Assembly (NCBI RefSeq): GCF_014873495.1
Contig: NZ_JADBGF010000001.1
Coordinates: 3,844,001 to 3,908,000, forward strand
DNA length: 64,000 nt
Origin: Streptomyces stelliscabiei
Lineage (GTDB): Bacteria; Actinomycetota; Actinomycetes; Streptomycetales; Streptomycetaceae
Reading direction: 5' to 3'
The position numbers and the translations under genes are program-made. The notes below the pieces were generated by a model. The model made no database searches and was not told the DNA's origin. It saw only the letters and a list, made by a program, of their open reading frames with translations. Within the stretch, counting starts at the first letter, position 1; every line of letters begins with the position of its first letter. Positions 40,995 to 49,419 of the stretch are shown here, one piece after another.

Positions 40995-43067
40995 CTACGA
41001 CACCCCCCGCAGCACATCCACCAGCGCGTACAGGCGGGGCGACGCCGCCAGATCCTCCAGCGTCGCCGGACGGCCCTCCGCGTCGGCGATCGGCAGACGC
41101 CAGTTCGGATACTGATCCCACGTGCCGGGCAGGTTCTGCGGACGGCGGTCGCCGAGCGCGTCGGGCAGCCAGAGCCCGATCATGCGGGCGGGCGTTCGCA
41201 GCAGGAACCGGTGGACGGCCTGGATCCGCTCCTCCTCGGACGTCGTGGAGATGCCCCCGCCGGCGCCGTCCAGCAGACCCAGCCTGGCCAGGAGGGCCAG
41301 CCATTCGCCCGCGTCGGCGGCGGCCTCCGCCCGCTCCTCCTCCAGGGACCGGGTGAGCAGCCCCAGGCCGTGGCGCAGGTCGACGTGGTCGCAGGTCAGC
41401 CGCGAGGCGGTGGGCGGGAGGTCGTGCGTGGTGGCGGTGGCGAGACAGTTCGCGCGCCAGCGCTCGGGCGGGAGGGGCCGGCCCGTACCTTCCCAGTCGC
41501 GTTCGAACCACAGGACGGACGTGCCCAGCACCCCACGCGCGTCGAGGGCCTCGCGCACACCCGGCTCGACCGTGCCGAGATCCTCGCCGATCACCAGGGC
41601 GCCGGCCCGTGACGCCTCCAGGACCAGGATCGCGAGCATGGCGTCGGCGTCGTAGCGGACGTACGTGCCCTCGGTCGGGGCCTGGCCCTGCGGGACCCAC
41701 CAGAGGCGGAACAGGCCCATGACGTGGTCGATGCGGAGGGCGCCCGCGTGACGGAGGAGGGCGCGCAGGAGGTGGCGGTAGGGGGCGTAGCCGGACTCGG
41801 CGAGGCGGTCAGGGCGCCAGGGCGGCAGACCCCAGTCCTGGCCCCGGGAGTTGAAGGCGTCGGGGGGCGCGCCGACGGACATGCCGGAGGCGAAGTACTC
41901 CTGCTGGGCCCAGGCGTCGGCGCCGCCGGGGTGTACGCCGACGGCCAGGTCGTGCACCAGACCGATCGGCATGCCGGCGTCGCGCGCGGAGCGCTGGGCG
42001 GTGCCGAGCTGGGCGTCGGTCAGCCAGGCCAGCCGGGTGTGGAAGTCGACGCGGTCCATCAGTTCCCCGCGTGCGCGGGCGGTCTCGGCGGAGCGCGGGT
42101 CGCGCAGGCCGGCCGGCCAGCGCTGCCAGTCGGAGCCGTAGACCTCGGCGAGCGCGCACCAGGTGGCGTGGTCCTCCAGCGCCTCGCCCTCCTCGGCGAG
42201 GAAGTCCCAGTAGGCGGCCCGCCGCCCGGGGCCGAGCGGCACGGCGCGCACCAGGTCCAGGGCCTCGCGCTTGAGGGCCCACACCGCGTCCCGGTCGATC
42301 AGCTCGCCCTTGGCCAGGACGGATTCCCGCAGCCGCACGGCCCGCTCCAGCAGCCCGCCGACGCGGTCGCGCTCCTCGGGGGAGGCGAGGGCGTAGGGGT
42401 ACTCCGGTACGTCCTCCACCCGCAGGTGGACCGGGTCGGGGTAGCGGCGGGAGGAGGGGCGGTACGGGGAGGGGTCGGTGGGGGCGCCGGGGACCGCCGC
42501 GTGCAGCGGGTTGACCTGGACGAAACCGGTGCCGAGGGCGCGGCCCGCCCAGGCGGTGAGTTCGGCGAGGTCGCCGAGATCGCCCATGCCCCAGCTGCGC
42601 TGCGAGAGGAGGGAGTAGAGCTGGACGAGGAGGCCGTACGTGCGGCCGGGCGGGGCGGGCAGCCGGGCCGGGGCCACCACGAGGTGGGCGTCGGCGGTGC
42701 GCCCGTCGGGAGCGGTGGCGCGCAGGGCGTGCACACCCGGGGGCAGCTTCTCGATGCCGGAGCGGAGTTCGCCCTGCTCGGTCTCGATGCGCAGCCGGGT
42801 GCCGTCCGGGAGGGCGGTCAGCGCCGCCGGGGGCTCGCCGTCGGTCCAGTGGACGACGGTCGGCGGCAGCAGCCGTTCGCCGAGACTCCGTTCGCGGGCC
42901 GCGAGGGCGGCGGCGACGGACTCGGGGGTGCTCGCGTCGACGTCAAGCGCGGCGAGGGCGGCCACGACCGCGCCGTCCGAGGCGGCGACCGTGTGGTCCG
43001 GGGAAGGGCTGTAGGAGGTGGCGACGCCGCACAGGGCGGCGAGCCGGGCCAGCGGGGTCTCGGCCAT
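40995..43067 (-). CDS. malQ: 4-alpha-glucanotransferase
   Basis: Transfers maltosyl or longer glucan chains between alpha-1,4-glucans, the amylomaltase of GH77. The 690-residue protein has the actinobacterial N-terminal extension (about 150 residues) and the GH77 catalytic barrel: SWGMGDLGDL, FVQVNPLHAAVPG, PYRPSSRR, the nucleophile Asp in GALRIDHVMGLFRLWW, acid/base Glu in VIGEDLGTVEPGV, and TTHDLPPTAS. The ATG at 43067 (MAETPLARLAALCG) is the family-like start; an in-frame ATG at 43097 begins immediately after the preceding gene's stop and is a coupled alternative. It degrades maltodextrins or remodels glycogen in the cytoplasm. A large repeat element lies directly after the gene. Confidence 0.93.
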   Translation of the reverse strand: MAETPLARLAALCGVATSYSPSPDHTVAASDGAVVAALAALDVDASTPESVAAALAARERSLGERLLPPTVVHWTDGEPPAALTALPDGTRLRIETEQGELRSGIEKLPPGVHALRATAPDGRTADAHLVVAPARLPAPPGRTYGLLVQLYSLLSQRSWGMGDLGDLAELTAWAGRALGTGFVQVNPLHAAVPGAPTDPSPYRPSSRRYPDPVHLRVEDVPEYPYALASPEERDRVGGLLERAVRLRESVLAKGELIDRDAVWALKREALDLVRAVPLGPGRRAAYWDFLAEEGEALEDHATWCALAEVYGSDWQRWPAGLRDPRSAETARARGELMDRVDFHTRLAWLTDAQLGTAQRSARDAGMPIGLVHDLAVGVHPGGADAWAQQEYFASGMSVGAPPDAFNSRGQDWGLPPWRPDRLAESGYAPYRHLLRALLRHAGALRIDHVMGLFRLWWVPQGQAPTEGTYVRYDADAMLAILVLEASRAGALVIGEDLGTVEPGVREALDARGVLGTSVLWFERDWEGTGRPLPPERWRANCLATATTHDLPPTASRLTCDHVDLRHGLGLLTRSLEEERAEAAADAGEWLALLARLGLLDGAGGGISTTSEEERIQAVHRFLLRTPARMIGLWLPDALGDRRPQNLPGTWDQYPNWRLPIADAEGRPATLEDLAASPRLYALVDVLRGVS

Positions 43068-43097
43068 CGGGCTCGAACCCCCTGGGTCTTCGTGCAT

Positions 43098-43334
43098 CTA
43101 GACCCCCGATGCGGCGCCGTGGGACGTGGGTTCACTGGTGAGGGGGGCCGCGTCGGTGAGAGGCGGCTCGCTGGTGAGGGGTTCCGCGTCCGGAAGCGGG
43201 GGCTCACTGGTGAGCGGGACGTCGGCGCAGGGGCCCTCGGCACTGAAGACGCAGACGTGGGGTTCGTGGAGCTCGAAGGGCTCCGGCGTGCGTTTGGAGC
43301 GGACGGGGGCCGGAAGATGAGCCGGTGCGGCCAC
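43098..43334 (-). CDS. Small protein with PLTSEP repeats, upstream of malQ
   Basis: A 78-residue protein starting with GTG at 43334, chosen because AAGGAG lies at ideal spacing. The first half reads VAAPAHLPAPVRSKRTPEPFELHEPHVCVFSAEGPC; the second half is a tandem run in which PLTSEP occurs three times with PPL.DA between. Two cysteines lie eight residues apart. No family is recognised. The stop is directly followed by the upstream ATG of malQ, so the two probably share a transcript. The repeat part looks like an expanded linker. It could be a conserved streptomycete small protein or a recent orphan. Confidence 0.6.
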   Translation of the reverse strand: MAAPAHLPAPVRSKRTPEPFELHEPHVCVFSAEGPCADVPLTSEPPLPDAEPLTSEPPLTDAAPLTSEPTSHGAASGV

Positions 43335-43490
43335 GGGGGTCTCCTTGTCGTCGTACGGCGATGGGGTGCGGGTCCGGGGTACTCCAGCCCTACCCAGCGG
43401 GCGGCGTCGCAGACGTGGGTGGGGGGACATCGTGGTTCTGATCACTTTCGCGCCGGTGCTCCTCCCCCGGCTCGCCCCAGCCCCCTAGCG

Positions 43491-43526
43491 CACTATTCAC
43501 TCAGTACATGTACTCGATGTATAGTG
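43491..43526. promoter_or_regulatory. 36-bp symmetrical operator upstream of the PadR gene
   Basis: The outer hexamers cactat (43491-43496) and atagtg (43521-43526) and the inner perfect decamer gtacatgtac (43504-43513) share one centre, with seven bases on each side between them. The site ends seven bases before the PadR ATG, so a bound dimer or pair of dimers would block transcription or translation start. This is the layout of an autorepressed PadR operon. Confidence 0.7.
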
Positions 43527-43532
43527 ATCACC

Positions 43533-44066
43533 ATGAGCACCCGTCACATCCTGTTGGGCCTGCTCGCCGCTGGGCCGAGCCATGGCTACGACCTCAAGCG
43601 ACGGCACGACGAACGCTTCCCGCAGGCCCGTCCGCTGGCCTACGGCCAGGTCTACACGACCCTGCAGCGGCTGGTCCGCGACGGACTGGCCGAGATCGAC
43701 GGCACCGAGGCGGACAGCGGTCCGGAGCGGACGATGTACCGCTCGACGGACAAGGGGGCCCGCGAACTGACCGAGTGGGCCGGGGAGATCACCGCGCCCG
43801 CGCCGTTCGTGACGAACGAGATCTTCGCCAAGCTTGTCGTCTCGATCCTCGCCGGGGGCGACCCGGCCGCCTACCTGAGGGCGCAGCGCACCGCGCACAT
43901 GGCGCGGATGCGGGAGCTGACCGCCGTGAAGACCGCGCCGGGAGCCGATCTCGCGACGGTGCTCGGGGCCGACTTCGCCCTCAACCATCTCGACGCCGAT
44001 CTCCGCTGGATGAACACCACCGCGGCCCGGCTGACCACCCTGACCGCGGAGGTCGACACAGCGTGA
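43533..44066 (+). CDS. PadR-family transcriptional regulator
   Basis: A 177-residue PadR protein, starting at ATG 43533. The winged helix is clear: MSTRHILLGLLAAGPSHGYDLKRRHDE, then LAYGQVYTTLQRLVRDGLAEIDG, followed by the ERTMYRSTDKGARELTEWAG wing; the C-terminal half is the helical dimerisation domain. These proteins repress multidrug efflux genes until bound by a toxic ligand. The gene overlaps the ABC ATPase gene by four bases (stop at 44064-44066, GTG at 44063) and begins a three-gene operon with an FtsX-type permease. The 36-bp dyad just upstream is its likely own operator. Confidence 0.93.
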   Translation: MSTRHILLGLLAAGPSHGYDLKRRHDERFPQARPLAYGQVYTTLQRLVRDGLAEIDGTEADSGPERTMYRSTDKGARELTEWAGEITAPAPFVTNEIFAKLVVSILAGGDPAAYLRAQRTAHMARMRELTAVKTAPGADLATVLGADFALNHLDADLRWMNTTAARLTTLTAEVDTA

Positions 44067-44788
44067 ACGAACACAACCCCCACGACAACCCCGGCCCCGG
44101 GCCGCTGCTCATGGCCCGGGGTCTCGCCAAGCGGCACGGCAGGACACAGGCGCTGCGCGGCGCCTCGGTGGAGCTGCGCGAGGGAGAGATCCTCGCCGTC
44201 ACCGGGGCCAGCGGCAGCGGCAAGTCCACCCTGCTGCACTGCCTCGCGGGCATCGTCCGGCCGGACGAGGGTTCGGTGACGTACGCCGGGAAGCGGCTCG
44301 ACCGGCTCCCGGAGAAGGAACTGAGCGAACTGCGCCGGACGGACTTCGGGATCGTCTTCCAGTTCGGGCAGCTGATACCCGAACTGACGGCCGTCGACAA
44401 CGTCGCGCTGCCGCTGCTGCTGGCCGGCGCGGCCCGTCAGGAGGCACGGGAGCGGGCCGGTGAGTGGCTGGAGCGGTTCGGCGTGCGCGGGCAGGAGGAA
44501 CAGCGGCCCGGCGAGATGAGCGGCGGCCAGGCGCAGCGGGTGTCACTGGCGCGGGCCCTGGTGACCGCGCCGAAGGCGGTGTTCGCGGACGAGCCGACCG
44601 GGGCGCTGGACTCGCTGGCGAGCGAGCAGGTGATGGCGTCGCTGACGCACGCGGCCCGGGAGTCCGGCACGGCGGTGCTGCTGATCACCCACGACGCGCA
44701 GACCGCGGCGTACGCGGACCGCGAGGTCGCGCTGAAGGACGGAGCCGTGGTGTCGGACGCCGACGCGGCGCTGGGGGTGACCCGGTGA
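44063..44788 (+). CDS. ABC transporter ATP-binding protein (MacB/LolD type)
   Basis: A 241-residue ATPase paired with an FtsX-type permease. Walker A is GASGSGKST, the Q-loop is IVFQFGQLIPELTAVDNV, the signature MSGGQAQR, Walker B AVFADEP followed by TGALDS, and the switch histidine LLITHD. This group powers mechanotransmission or export (bacitracin-type, lipoprotein or peptide release) rather than import. The GTG at 44063 interlocks with the PadR stop, and its own stop interlocks with the permease GTG, so all three are translationally coupled. Expression is expected to follow PadR repression. Confidence 0.93.
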   Translation: MNEHNPHDNPGPGPLLMARGLAKRHGRTQALRGASVELREGEILAVTGASGSGKSTLLHCLAGIVRPDEGSVTYAGKRLDRLPEKELSELRRTDFGIVFQFGQLIPELTAVDNVALPLLLAGAARQEARERAGEWLERFGVRGQEEQRPGEMSGGQAQRVSLARALVTAPKAVFADEPTGALDSLASEQVMASLTHAARESGTAVLLITHDAQTAAYADREVALKDGAVVSDADAALGVTR

Positions 44789-46143
44789 AGGCGCTCGCGA
44801 ACGATCTTCGGCTGGCCGTTCTGCTGACCCGGGGCACCGACCGTCGCGAGCGGTGGCGGGTGCTGCTGACGGCCCTCGGAGCGGCCCTGGCCACCGGCTT
44901 CGGCATGGCGGCGGCCGCGCTGGCCTCGCTGGAGGGCCGGTACAGCGTGCAGTTCGGCAACGGTCTGCTGAACCAACCCGGTGGGCGCTCCGGGGTGATC
45001 GTCACCCTGCTGCTCCTGCTGGTCCCGGTGCTCGGGCTCCTCGCGCAGTGCACCCGTGTCGGTGCGGTGCACCGTGACCGGCGGCTGGCCGGGCTGCGGC
45101 TCGCCGGGGCGTCGGTGACCCAGGTACGCAGGATCGCGGCGCTGGAGACGGCGGCGGCCGGTCTGGTCGGCTCCCTGGTCGTCACGGTCTTCTTCGTGCT
45201 GCTCGTGCTGAGCACATGGACGCCGCCCGCCCTGGCCTGGGTCGGCATCGCCCTGGTGGCGCTGGGGGTACCGGCGCTGGGCGCGGTCGCGAGCGCGTCG
45301 GCGCTGCGCCACGTGGTGGCCTCCCCGCTGGGCCGGGTGCGCCGGGCGCGGCCGAGCACGGGCCGGGGGCCCGGGCGGGTGTTCCTGGGCGCGGTCGCGC
45401 TGGTGGTGCTCGGGGCACTGCTCTTCGTCGCCCACACCAACCGCGACATGCCGGACGTCTCGTCCGTGCAAGCCCCGCTGACGATCTCCGGCGTGCTGCT
45501 CGCCGCGGGCGCGGGCGCGGTGTGGCTCTCGGGCGCGGTCTCGAAGTCCACCGGCCGTCTGCTCGCCGCGCGCGCCGAGACCCCGGCCGTGCTGATCGCC
45601 GCCGAGCGGCTGCGCGACGACCCGTGGGCCTCGGCCCGCACCCACGCGGCGGTGGTGACGGGGACCGTGGTCGGCAGCGGATTCCTCGGCATCCGGCATG
45701 CGCTGCTCGCGGCCGTCGAGAAGCACGACTACCTGAGGGACAGGGCCGACTTCTACACCACCGGCCTGAACCTCACCGCCGCCGCGATCCTCGTCGGCTT
45801 CGCCATCACCCTCTTCGGGCTGGCCGTCGGCACCGCCGAGTCCCTCGCGACCCGCCGCCGGGGCCTGGCGGCCCAGGTCGCCACCGGGGTGCCGTACGAG
45901 GTGCTGCGTCGTGCGCTGCTGCTGGAGACGGCCCTGCCTCTGGCGCCGTCGGTGCTCGTCGCGGGCCTGTGCGGTACGGCGATCGCCGTCGCGTACGCCA
46001 CGGCCCTGACCGGCACCCTGTGGATCGCCTACGGCTCACTTTTGGTGCCTGTCGCGGCCTACGGCGCCTGCCTCCTCGCGGCCGCCACGTCCCTGCCGCT
46101 GCTGCGCCGCACGATCCGGCCCGCGGAGCTGCGGTACGCGTAG
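44785..46143 (+). CDS. FtsX-like ABC transporter permease
   Basis: A 452-residue permease. It begins VKALANDLRLAVLLTRG from the GTG at 44785 that overlaps the ATPase stop, and has about eight to ten hydrophobic segments with a DUF214/FtsX-like C-terminal block (AAILVGFAITLFGLAVGTAESLATRRRGLAAQVATGVP). Unlike MacB it lacks a large extracellular domain. With the ATPase it would form an export or resistance complex regulated by PadR. The substrate is unknown. The gene ends 11 bases before a strong terminator (46154-46194). Confidence 0.88.
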   Translation: MKALANDLRLAVLLTRGTDRRERWRVLLTALGAALATGFGMAAAALASLEGRYSVQFGNGLLNQPGGRSGVIVTLLLLLVPVLGLLAQCTRVGAVHRDRRLAGLRLAGASVTQVRRIAALETAAAGLVGSLVVTVFFVLLVLSTWTPPALAWVGIALVALGVPALGAVASASALRHVVASPLGRVRRARPSTGRGPGRVFLGAVALVVLGALLFVAHTNRDMPDVSSVQAPLTISGVLLAAGAGAVWLSGAVSKSTGRLLAARAETPAVLIAAERLRDDPWASARTHAAVVTGTVVGSGFLGIRHALLAAVEKHDYLRDRADFYTTGLNLTAAAILVGFAITLFGLAVGTAESLATRRRGLAAQVATGVPYEVLRRALLLETALPLAPSVLVAGLCGTAIAVAYATALTGTLWIAYGSLLVPVAAYGACLLAAATSLPLLRRTIRPAELRYA

Positions 46144-46153
46144 ATCCGAAGAA

Positions 46154-46194
46154 GCGGCGGCCCAGGGGACACGGGGGTGCTCCTGGGCCGCCGC
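46154..46194. terminator. Bidirectional terminator between PadR operon and mscS
   Basis: A 13-base perfect stem (gcggcggcccagg / cctgggccgccgc) with a 15-base loop lies between convergent genes, 10 bases after the permease stop. Confidence 0.8.
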
Positions 46195-46214
46195 GAGGCG
46201 CGTGCGCGCGTGCG

Positions 46215-47318
46215 CTACTTCGGCACCCCCGAGGGCGCGATCGGCGTCGCCCGCTCCGACTGGGGCGAGGTCGTGTTGGAGTAGACGGACGGGGCCGCCA
46301 CGCCGGCGGCCGGGTCGGCGTCCGGGTTGTCGGCGGCGAGGGCCTGGGTGCCGCCGACGATGGGGATGTCGGCGGCGTCGAACGCCTTCTTGATGCGCCA
46401 GCGCAGTTCACGCTCGACGGTGAGGGCCTTGCCGGGCATGGTCTTGGCTGAGACGCGGACGACCATCGACTCCAGGAGCACGTCGTCGAGGCCGAGCACC
46501 TCGATGGGGCCCCACAGAAGCTCGTTCCAGGGGTCCTCCTTGCTCATCGCCTCACCGACCTCCAGGAGGGTGCGGCGGACCTTGTCGAGGTCCTCGTCGT
46601 AACGGACGATGACGTCGACGCCGGCCGTGGCCCAGCCCTGGGAGAGGTTGCCGATGCGCTTGACCTCGCCGTTGCGGACGTACCAGATCTCGCCGTTGTC
46701 GCCGCGCAGCTTGGTGACGCGCAGGCCGACCTCGATGACCTCGCCGGAGGCGACGCCCGCGTCGACGGTGTCCCCGACGCCGTACTGGTCCTCCAGGATC
46801 ATGAAGACGCCGGAGAGGAAGTCCGTGACCAGGTTCCGGGCACCGAAGCCGATGGCGACGCCCGCGACACCGGCGGAGGCCAGCAGCGGGGCGAGGTTGA
46901 TCTCGAAGGTGGCGAGGACCATCAGGGCGGCGGTGCCCAGGATGAGGAAGGACGCCACCGAGCGCAGCACCGAGCCGATGGCCTGGGAGCGCTGGCGGCG
47001 GCGCTCCACGTTGACCAGCAGCCCGCCGAGGGTGCCTCCCTCGACGCCCGGCACGGAGCGGTTCATCCGGTCTATGAGCTTGGTGATCGCCCGCCGGACG
47101 AACACTCTCAGCACCGCCGCTATCACCACGATCAGCAGGACGCGGAGACCGATCGCCAGCCATGTGGACCAGTTCTCCTCCACCCAGCTGGCGGCGTTGG
47201 TCGCGCTCTCCTGGGCGTCCTCCAGCGACGGCACCGCGGGGGTCGTCGACGTCTCCGAGGGGGACGGCGTCGGCGTGGCGGCGGCCGGTAGGAGGGGCAG
47301 GGAAGAAACGGACGACAC
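46215..47318 (-). CDS. MscS-type mechanosensitive ion channel
   Basis: A 367-residue small-conductance mechanosensitive channel subunit. A Ser/Thr/Pro-rich N-terminal tail precedes three membrane segments, the last being the pore-lining helix (APLLASAGVAGVAIGFGARNLVTDFLSGVFMILEDQYGVGDTV), the strongest signature of the family. The beta domain and the C-terminal alpha/beta domain follow (GEVIEVGLRVTKLRGDNGEIWYVRNGEV). It opens on membrane tension to release solutes after osmotic down-shock. The tail after residue 320 is low complexity. The ATG at 47318 is used. The gene converges with the PadR operon. Confidence 0.92.
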   Translation of the reverse strand: MSSVSSLPLLPAAATPTPSPSETSTTPAVPSLEDAQESATNAASWVEENWSTWLAIGLRVLLIVVIAAVLRVFVRRAITKLIDRMNRSVPGVEGGTLGGLLVNVERRRQRSQAIGSVLRSVASFLILGTAALMVLATFEINLAPLLASAGVAGVAIGFGARNLVTDFLSGVFMILEDQYGVGDTVDAGVASGEVIEVGLRVTKLRGDNGEIWYVRNGEVKRIGNLSQGWATAGVDVIVRYDEDLDKVRRTLLEVGEAMSKEDPWNELLWGPIEVLGLDDVLLESMVVRVSAKTMPGKALTVERELRWRIKKAFDAADIPIVGGTQALAADNPDADPAAGVAAPSVYSNTTSPQSERATPIAPSGVPK

Positions 47319-47634
47319 GGCGGGATACCTCCAGGTGCTCTATCTGCCCTCCGGTACGGCGGTCAAGATCCGTCAGGTCACGGATGGGTCACCGGACGGG
47401 CAGGCCCACCACACTAACGGGGCATTGTGTGGAGGTCGTCGCCATGTCCGAGGGAGACAAGGCGCTCACCAGGGAGTGAAGGGCGCACGCGGCGGGGGAT
47501 GAATCAACGTGTGGTCGAAAACACTCCCAGCCCGTTACCGGGACATGGTGGCGCTTCCACCAGGCATGAGGGGAGACTGACTACGGATCGTCCACGGCGC
47601 GAGCCACGCGCCGCCGGCGTACAAGGAGGCATCC
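47319..47634. other. Divergent intergenic region, mscS/HNH gene
   Basis: No gene is supported in these 316 bases. It contains a small hairpin (tggtgg-cgctt-ccacca, about 47548-47564) and a long run toward the HNH gene ending in acaaggaggcatcc, a very strong ribosome-binding site for the GTG at 47635. Confidence 0.4.
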
Positions 47635-48171
47635 GTGCCGCACGTCCTGGTCCTCAACGCGTCGTACGAGCCGCTCGGTGTCGTACCGCTCCGCCGCGCG
47701 CTCGTCCTCGTCCTGGAGAACAAGGCGGTCTCCCTGGAGGAATCCGGCGCCTATCTGCACAGCGCGACCGTCACAGTCCCCGCACCCAGCGTGGTCCGGC
47801 TCAAGCGGTTCGTCCGGGTTCCCTATCGGGGGCCCGTTCCTCTGACCCGTCGGGCGCTGTTCGCCCGCGACGGGGGCCGGTGCATGTACTGCGGTGGCGT
47901 CGCAACCAGCGTCGACCACGTCATCCCGCGCAGTCGCGGGGGCAAGCACGTCTGGGACAACGTCGTCGCGTCATGCCGCCGCTGCAACCATGTCAAGGCC
48001 GACCGCCATCTCGTCGAGATCGGCTGGCGGCTCCGTCACAAACCCGCTCCGCCCTCCGGGCTGGCCTGGCGCATCATCGGCACCGGCCACAGGGACCCGC
48101 GTTGGCTGCCCTACCTGCAACCGTTCGGCGCGGACGACGCGATGGCCCGGATCGACGGCATCTCCGCCTGA
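47635..48171 (+). CDS. HNH endonuclease family protein
   Basis: A 178-residue protein starting with GTG behind AAGGAGG. The N-terminal domain (PHVLVLNASYEPLGVVPLRRALVLVLENKAV) is the standard extension of a widespread actinobacterial and cyanobacterial HNH family, followed by the nuclease motif: CMYCGG, SVDHVIPRSRGGKHVWDNVVASCRRCNHVKADR, with Cys pairs for zinc and the DH for catalysis. The function is unknown; it is a stand-alone chromosomal gene, not attached to a restriction or phage cassette, so a general repair or RNA/DNA processing role is more likely than defence. Confidence 0.88.
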   Translation: MPHVLVLNASYEPLGVVPLRRALVLVLENKAVSLEESGAYLHSATVTVPAPSVVRLKRFVRVPYRGPVPLTRRALFARDGGRCMYCGGVATSVDHVIPRSRGGKHVWDNVVASCRRCNHVKADRHLVEIGWRLRHKPAPPSGLAWRIIGTGHRDPRWLPYLQPFGADDAMARIDGISA

Positions 48172-48372
48172 CGGTCCGGGTTTTTGCATGGCCGGGTGCC
48201 TCCTCCCGCGGGGCACCCGGAACGCCCGCATCCGGTTGACCTGCGCTTTCGTTACCGTCTCCACAAGTACCCCGCATTCCCCTCGCACTAGTGATCGCCT
48301 AGTGTCACTTCCAACAGGCGGCCCTTGTTCTGGAGCGCAACGCCCAGGGGCCCGCCTCGAATGTGGGGACTC

Positions 48373-49209
48373 ATGCGCAAGCTCGCCATAGGCGCCGCCG
48401 TGTCCGGCGCCCTGGCTCTCACCGGCCTGGCCGCGCCCGCCGCGCTGGCCGACTCGCCGGACCTGACCTTCGGCGCCGTCACCGTCAACAACGGCAAGCC
48501 GATCGTCATCGGCACCAAGGCCGAGGTGACCGTTCCGGTCACGTACAGCCTCACCCGGCCGACCGCTTTCACGGTCGACTACAAGAACAACTTCCTGGGC
48601 GTCGCCCTCTACCGAGGCAGGCTCGCGGAGCCCGACAACGCCATCGAGGGCCCGCCCAAGAAGCCCGTCTGCACCCCGACGGCGACGACCGACACCACGG
48701 TGACCGAGTCCTGCACCACGAAGCTCACCATCGATCCCCGGGACAGCCTCTTCGAGGGCGCGGACGCCACCACCTGGAAGGCGGCCGCCTTCTACAGCGA
48801 GCAGGCCATCGACGAGGACGACTCCGACGACCACATCAGCTTCCACCTCGGGAGCGACATCTGGGGCAACCTCGGCACCGCCAAGCTCCAGCGGCTCGCC
48901 AAGGCCACCGTCAACGCCACCCCCGAGCCGGCCGTCAAGGGCAGGACCCTGACCGTCAAGGGCACGCTCACCCGCGCCGACTGGAACACCAGCCGCTACG
49001 CGGGCTACAAGGGCCAGAAGGTGACCCTGCAGTTCAAGGCCAAGGGCGCCGCCGCCTACACGGACGTGAAGACGGTGACCTCCGGCACCACCGGCGCCCT
49101 GTCCACCACGGTGAAGGCGTCGAAGGACGGCACCTACCGCTACGTGTTCGCGGGCACGTCGACCACGGCGGCCGTGAAGTCCGCGGGAGACCTCGTCGAC
49201 GTGAAGTGA
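48373..49209 (+). CDS. Secreted protein of unknown function with Ig-like repeats
   Basis: A 278-residue exported protein. The ATG at 48373 opens a Sec signal peptide (KLAIGAAVSGALALTGLAAPAALA, cut before DSPDLT); two in-frame ATGs upstream lie outside it. The mature part is beta-rich: an N-terminal domain with two cysteines (PVCTPTATT, VTESCTT) and a C-terminal domain (AVKGRTLTVKGTLTRADW, YKGQKVTLQFKAKG, GTYRYVFAGTSTTAAV) resembling bacterial Ig-like folds. No enzyme motif or sorting signal is present. Similar small secreted proteins are common in streptomycetes. It is followed by a classic terminator at 49289-49330. Confidence 0.78.
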   Translation: MRKLAIGAAVSGALALTGLAAPAALADSPDLTFGAVTVNNGKPIVIGTKAEVTVPVTYSLTRPTAFTVDYKNNFLGVALYRGRLAEPDNAIEGPPKKPVCTPTATTDTTVTESCTTKLTIDPRDSLFEGADATTWKAAAFYSEQAIDEDDSDDHISFHLGSDIWGNLGTAKLQRLAKATVNATPEPAVKGRTLTVKGTLTRADWNTSRYAGYKGQKVTLQFKAKGAAAYTDVKTVTSGTTGALSTTVKASKDGTYRYVFAGTSTTAAVKSAGDLVDVK

Positions 49210-49288
49210 TGTGAAGCGGATCGAAGTGAACTGAGGTGACGTACGTGAGGTGAGGTGCGACCGCACCGCCTCGCGCGCCGCCGACCAC

Positions 49289-49330
49289 ACCGCCCCCGGG
49301 TAACGACTCCGTTGCCCGGGGGCGGTTTTT
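49289..49330 (+). terminator. Rho-independent terminator with T-tract
   Basis: A 16-base perfect stem (accgcccccgggtaac / gttgcccgggggcggt) with a six-base loop is followed directly by ttttt. It separates the secreted protein gene from csnR. Confidence 0.93.
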
Positions 49331-49384
49331 ACTGGCCGGATATTGACGCCCACCTGGTCTAGTCCTATCGTCCTGGCATCCGAC

Positions 49385-49397
49385 AGGAAACTTTCCT
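49385..49397. promoter_or_regulatory. Inverted repeat upstream of csnR, candidate CsnR operator
   Basis: The 13-base aggaaactttcct is symmetrical about its central base (AGGAAA-n-TTTCCT) and lies 22 bases before the csnR start. CsnR-type ROK repressors act through such a palindromic A/T-rich box upstream of csnR and of the chitosanase gene; I recall this from the literature and did not check the exact consensus. Confidence 0.65.
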
Positions 49398-49419
49398 AAC
49401 AGTTGGCAGGTGGCGGACC

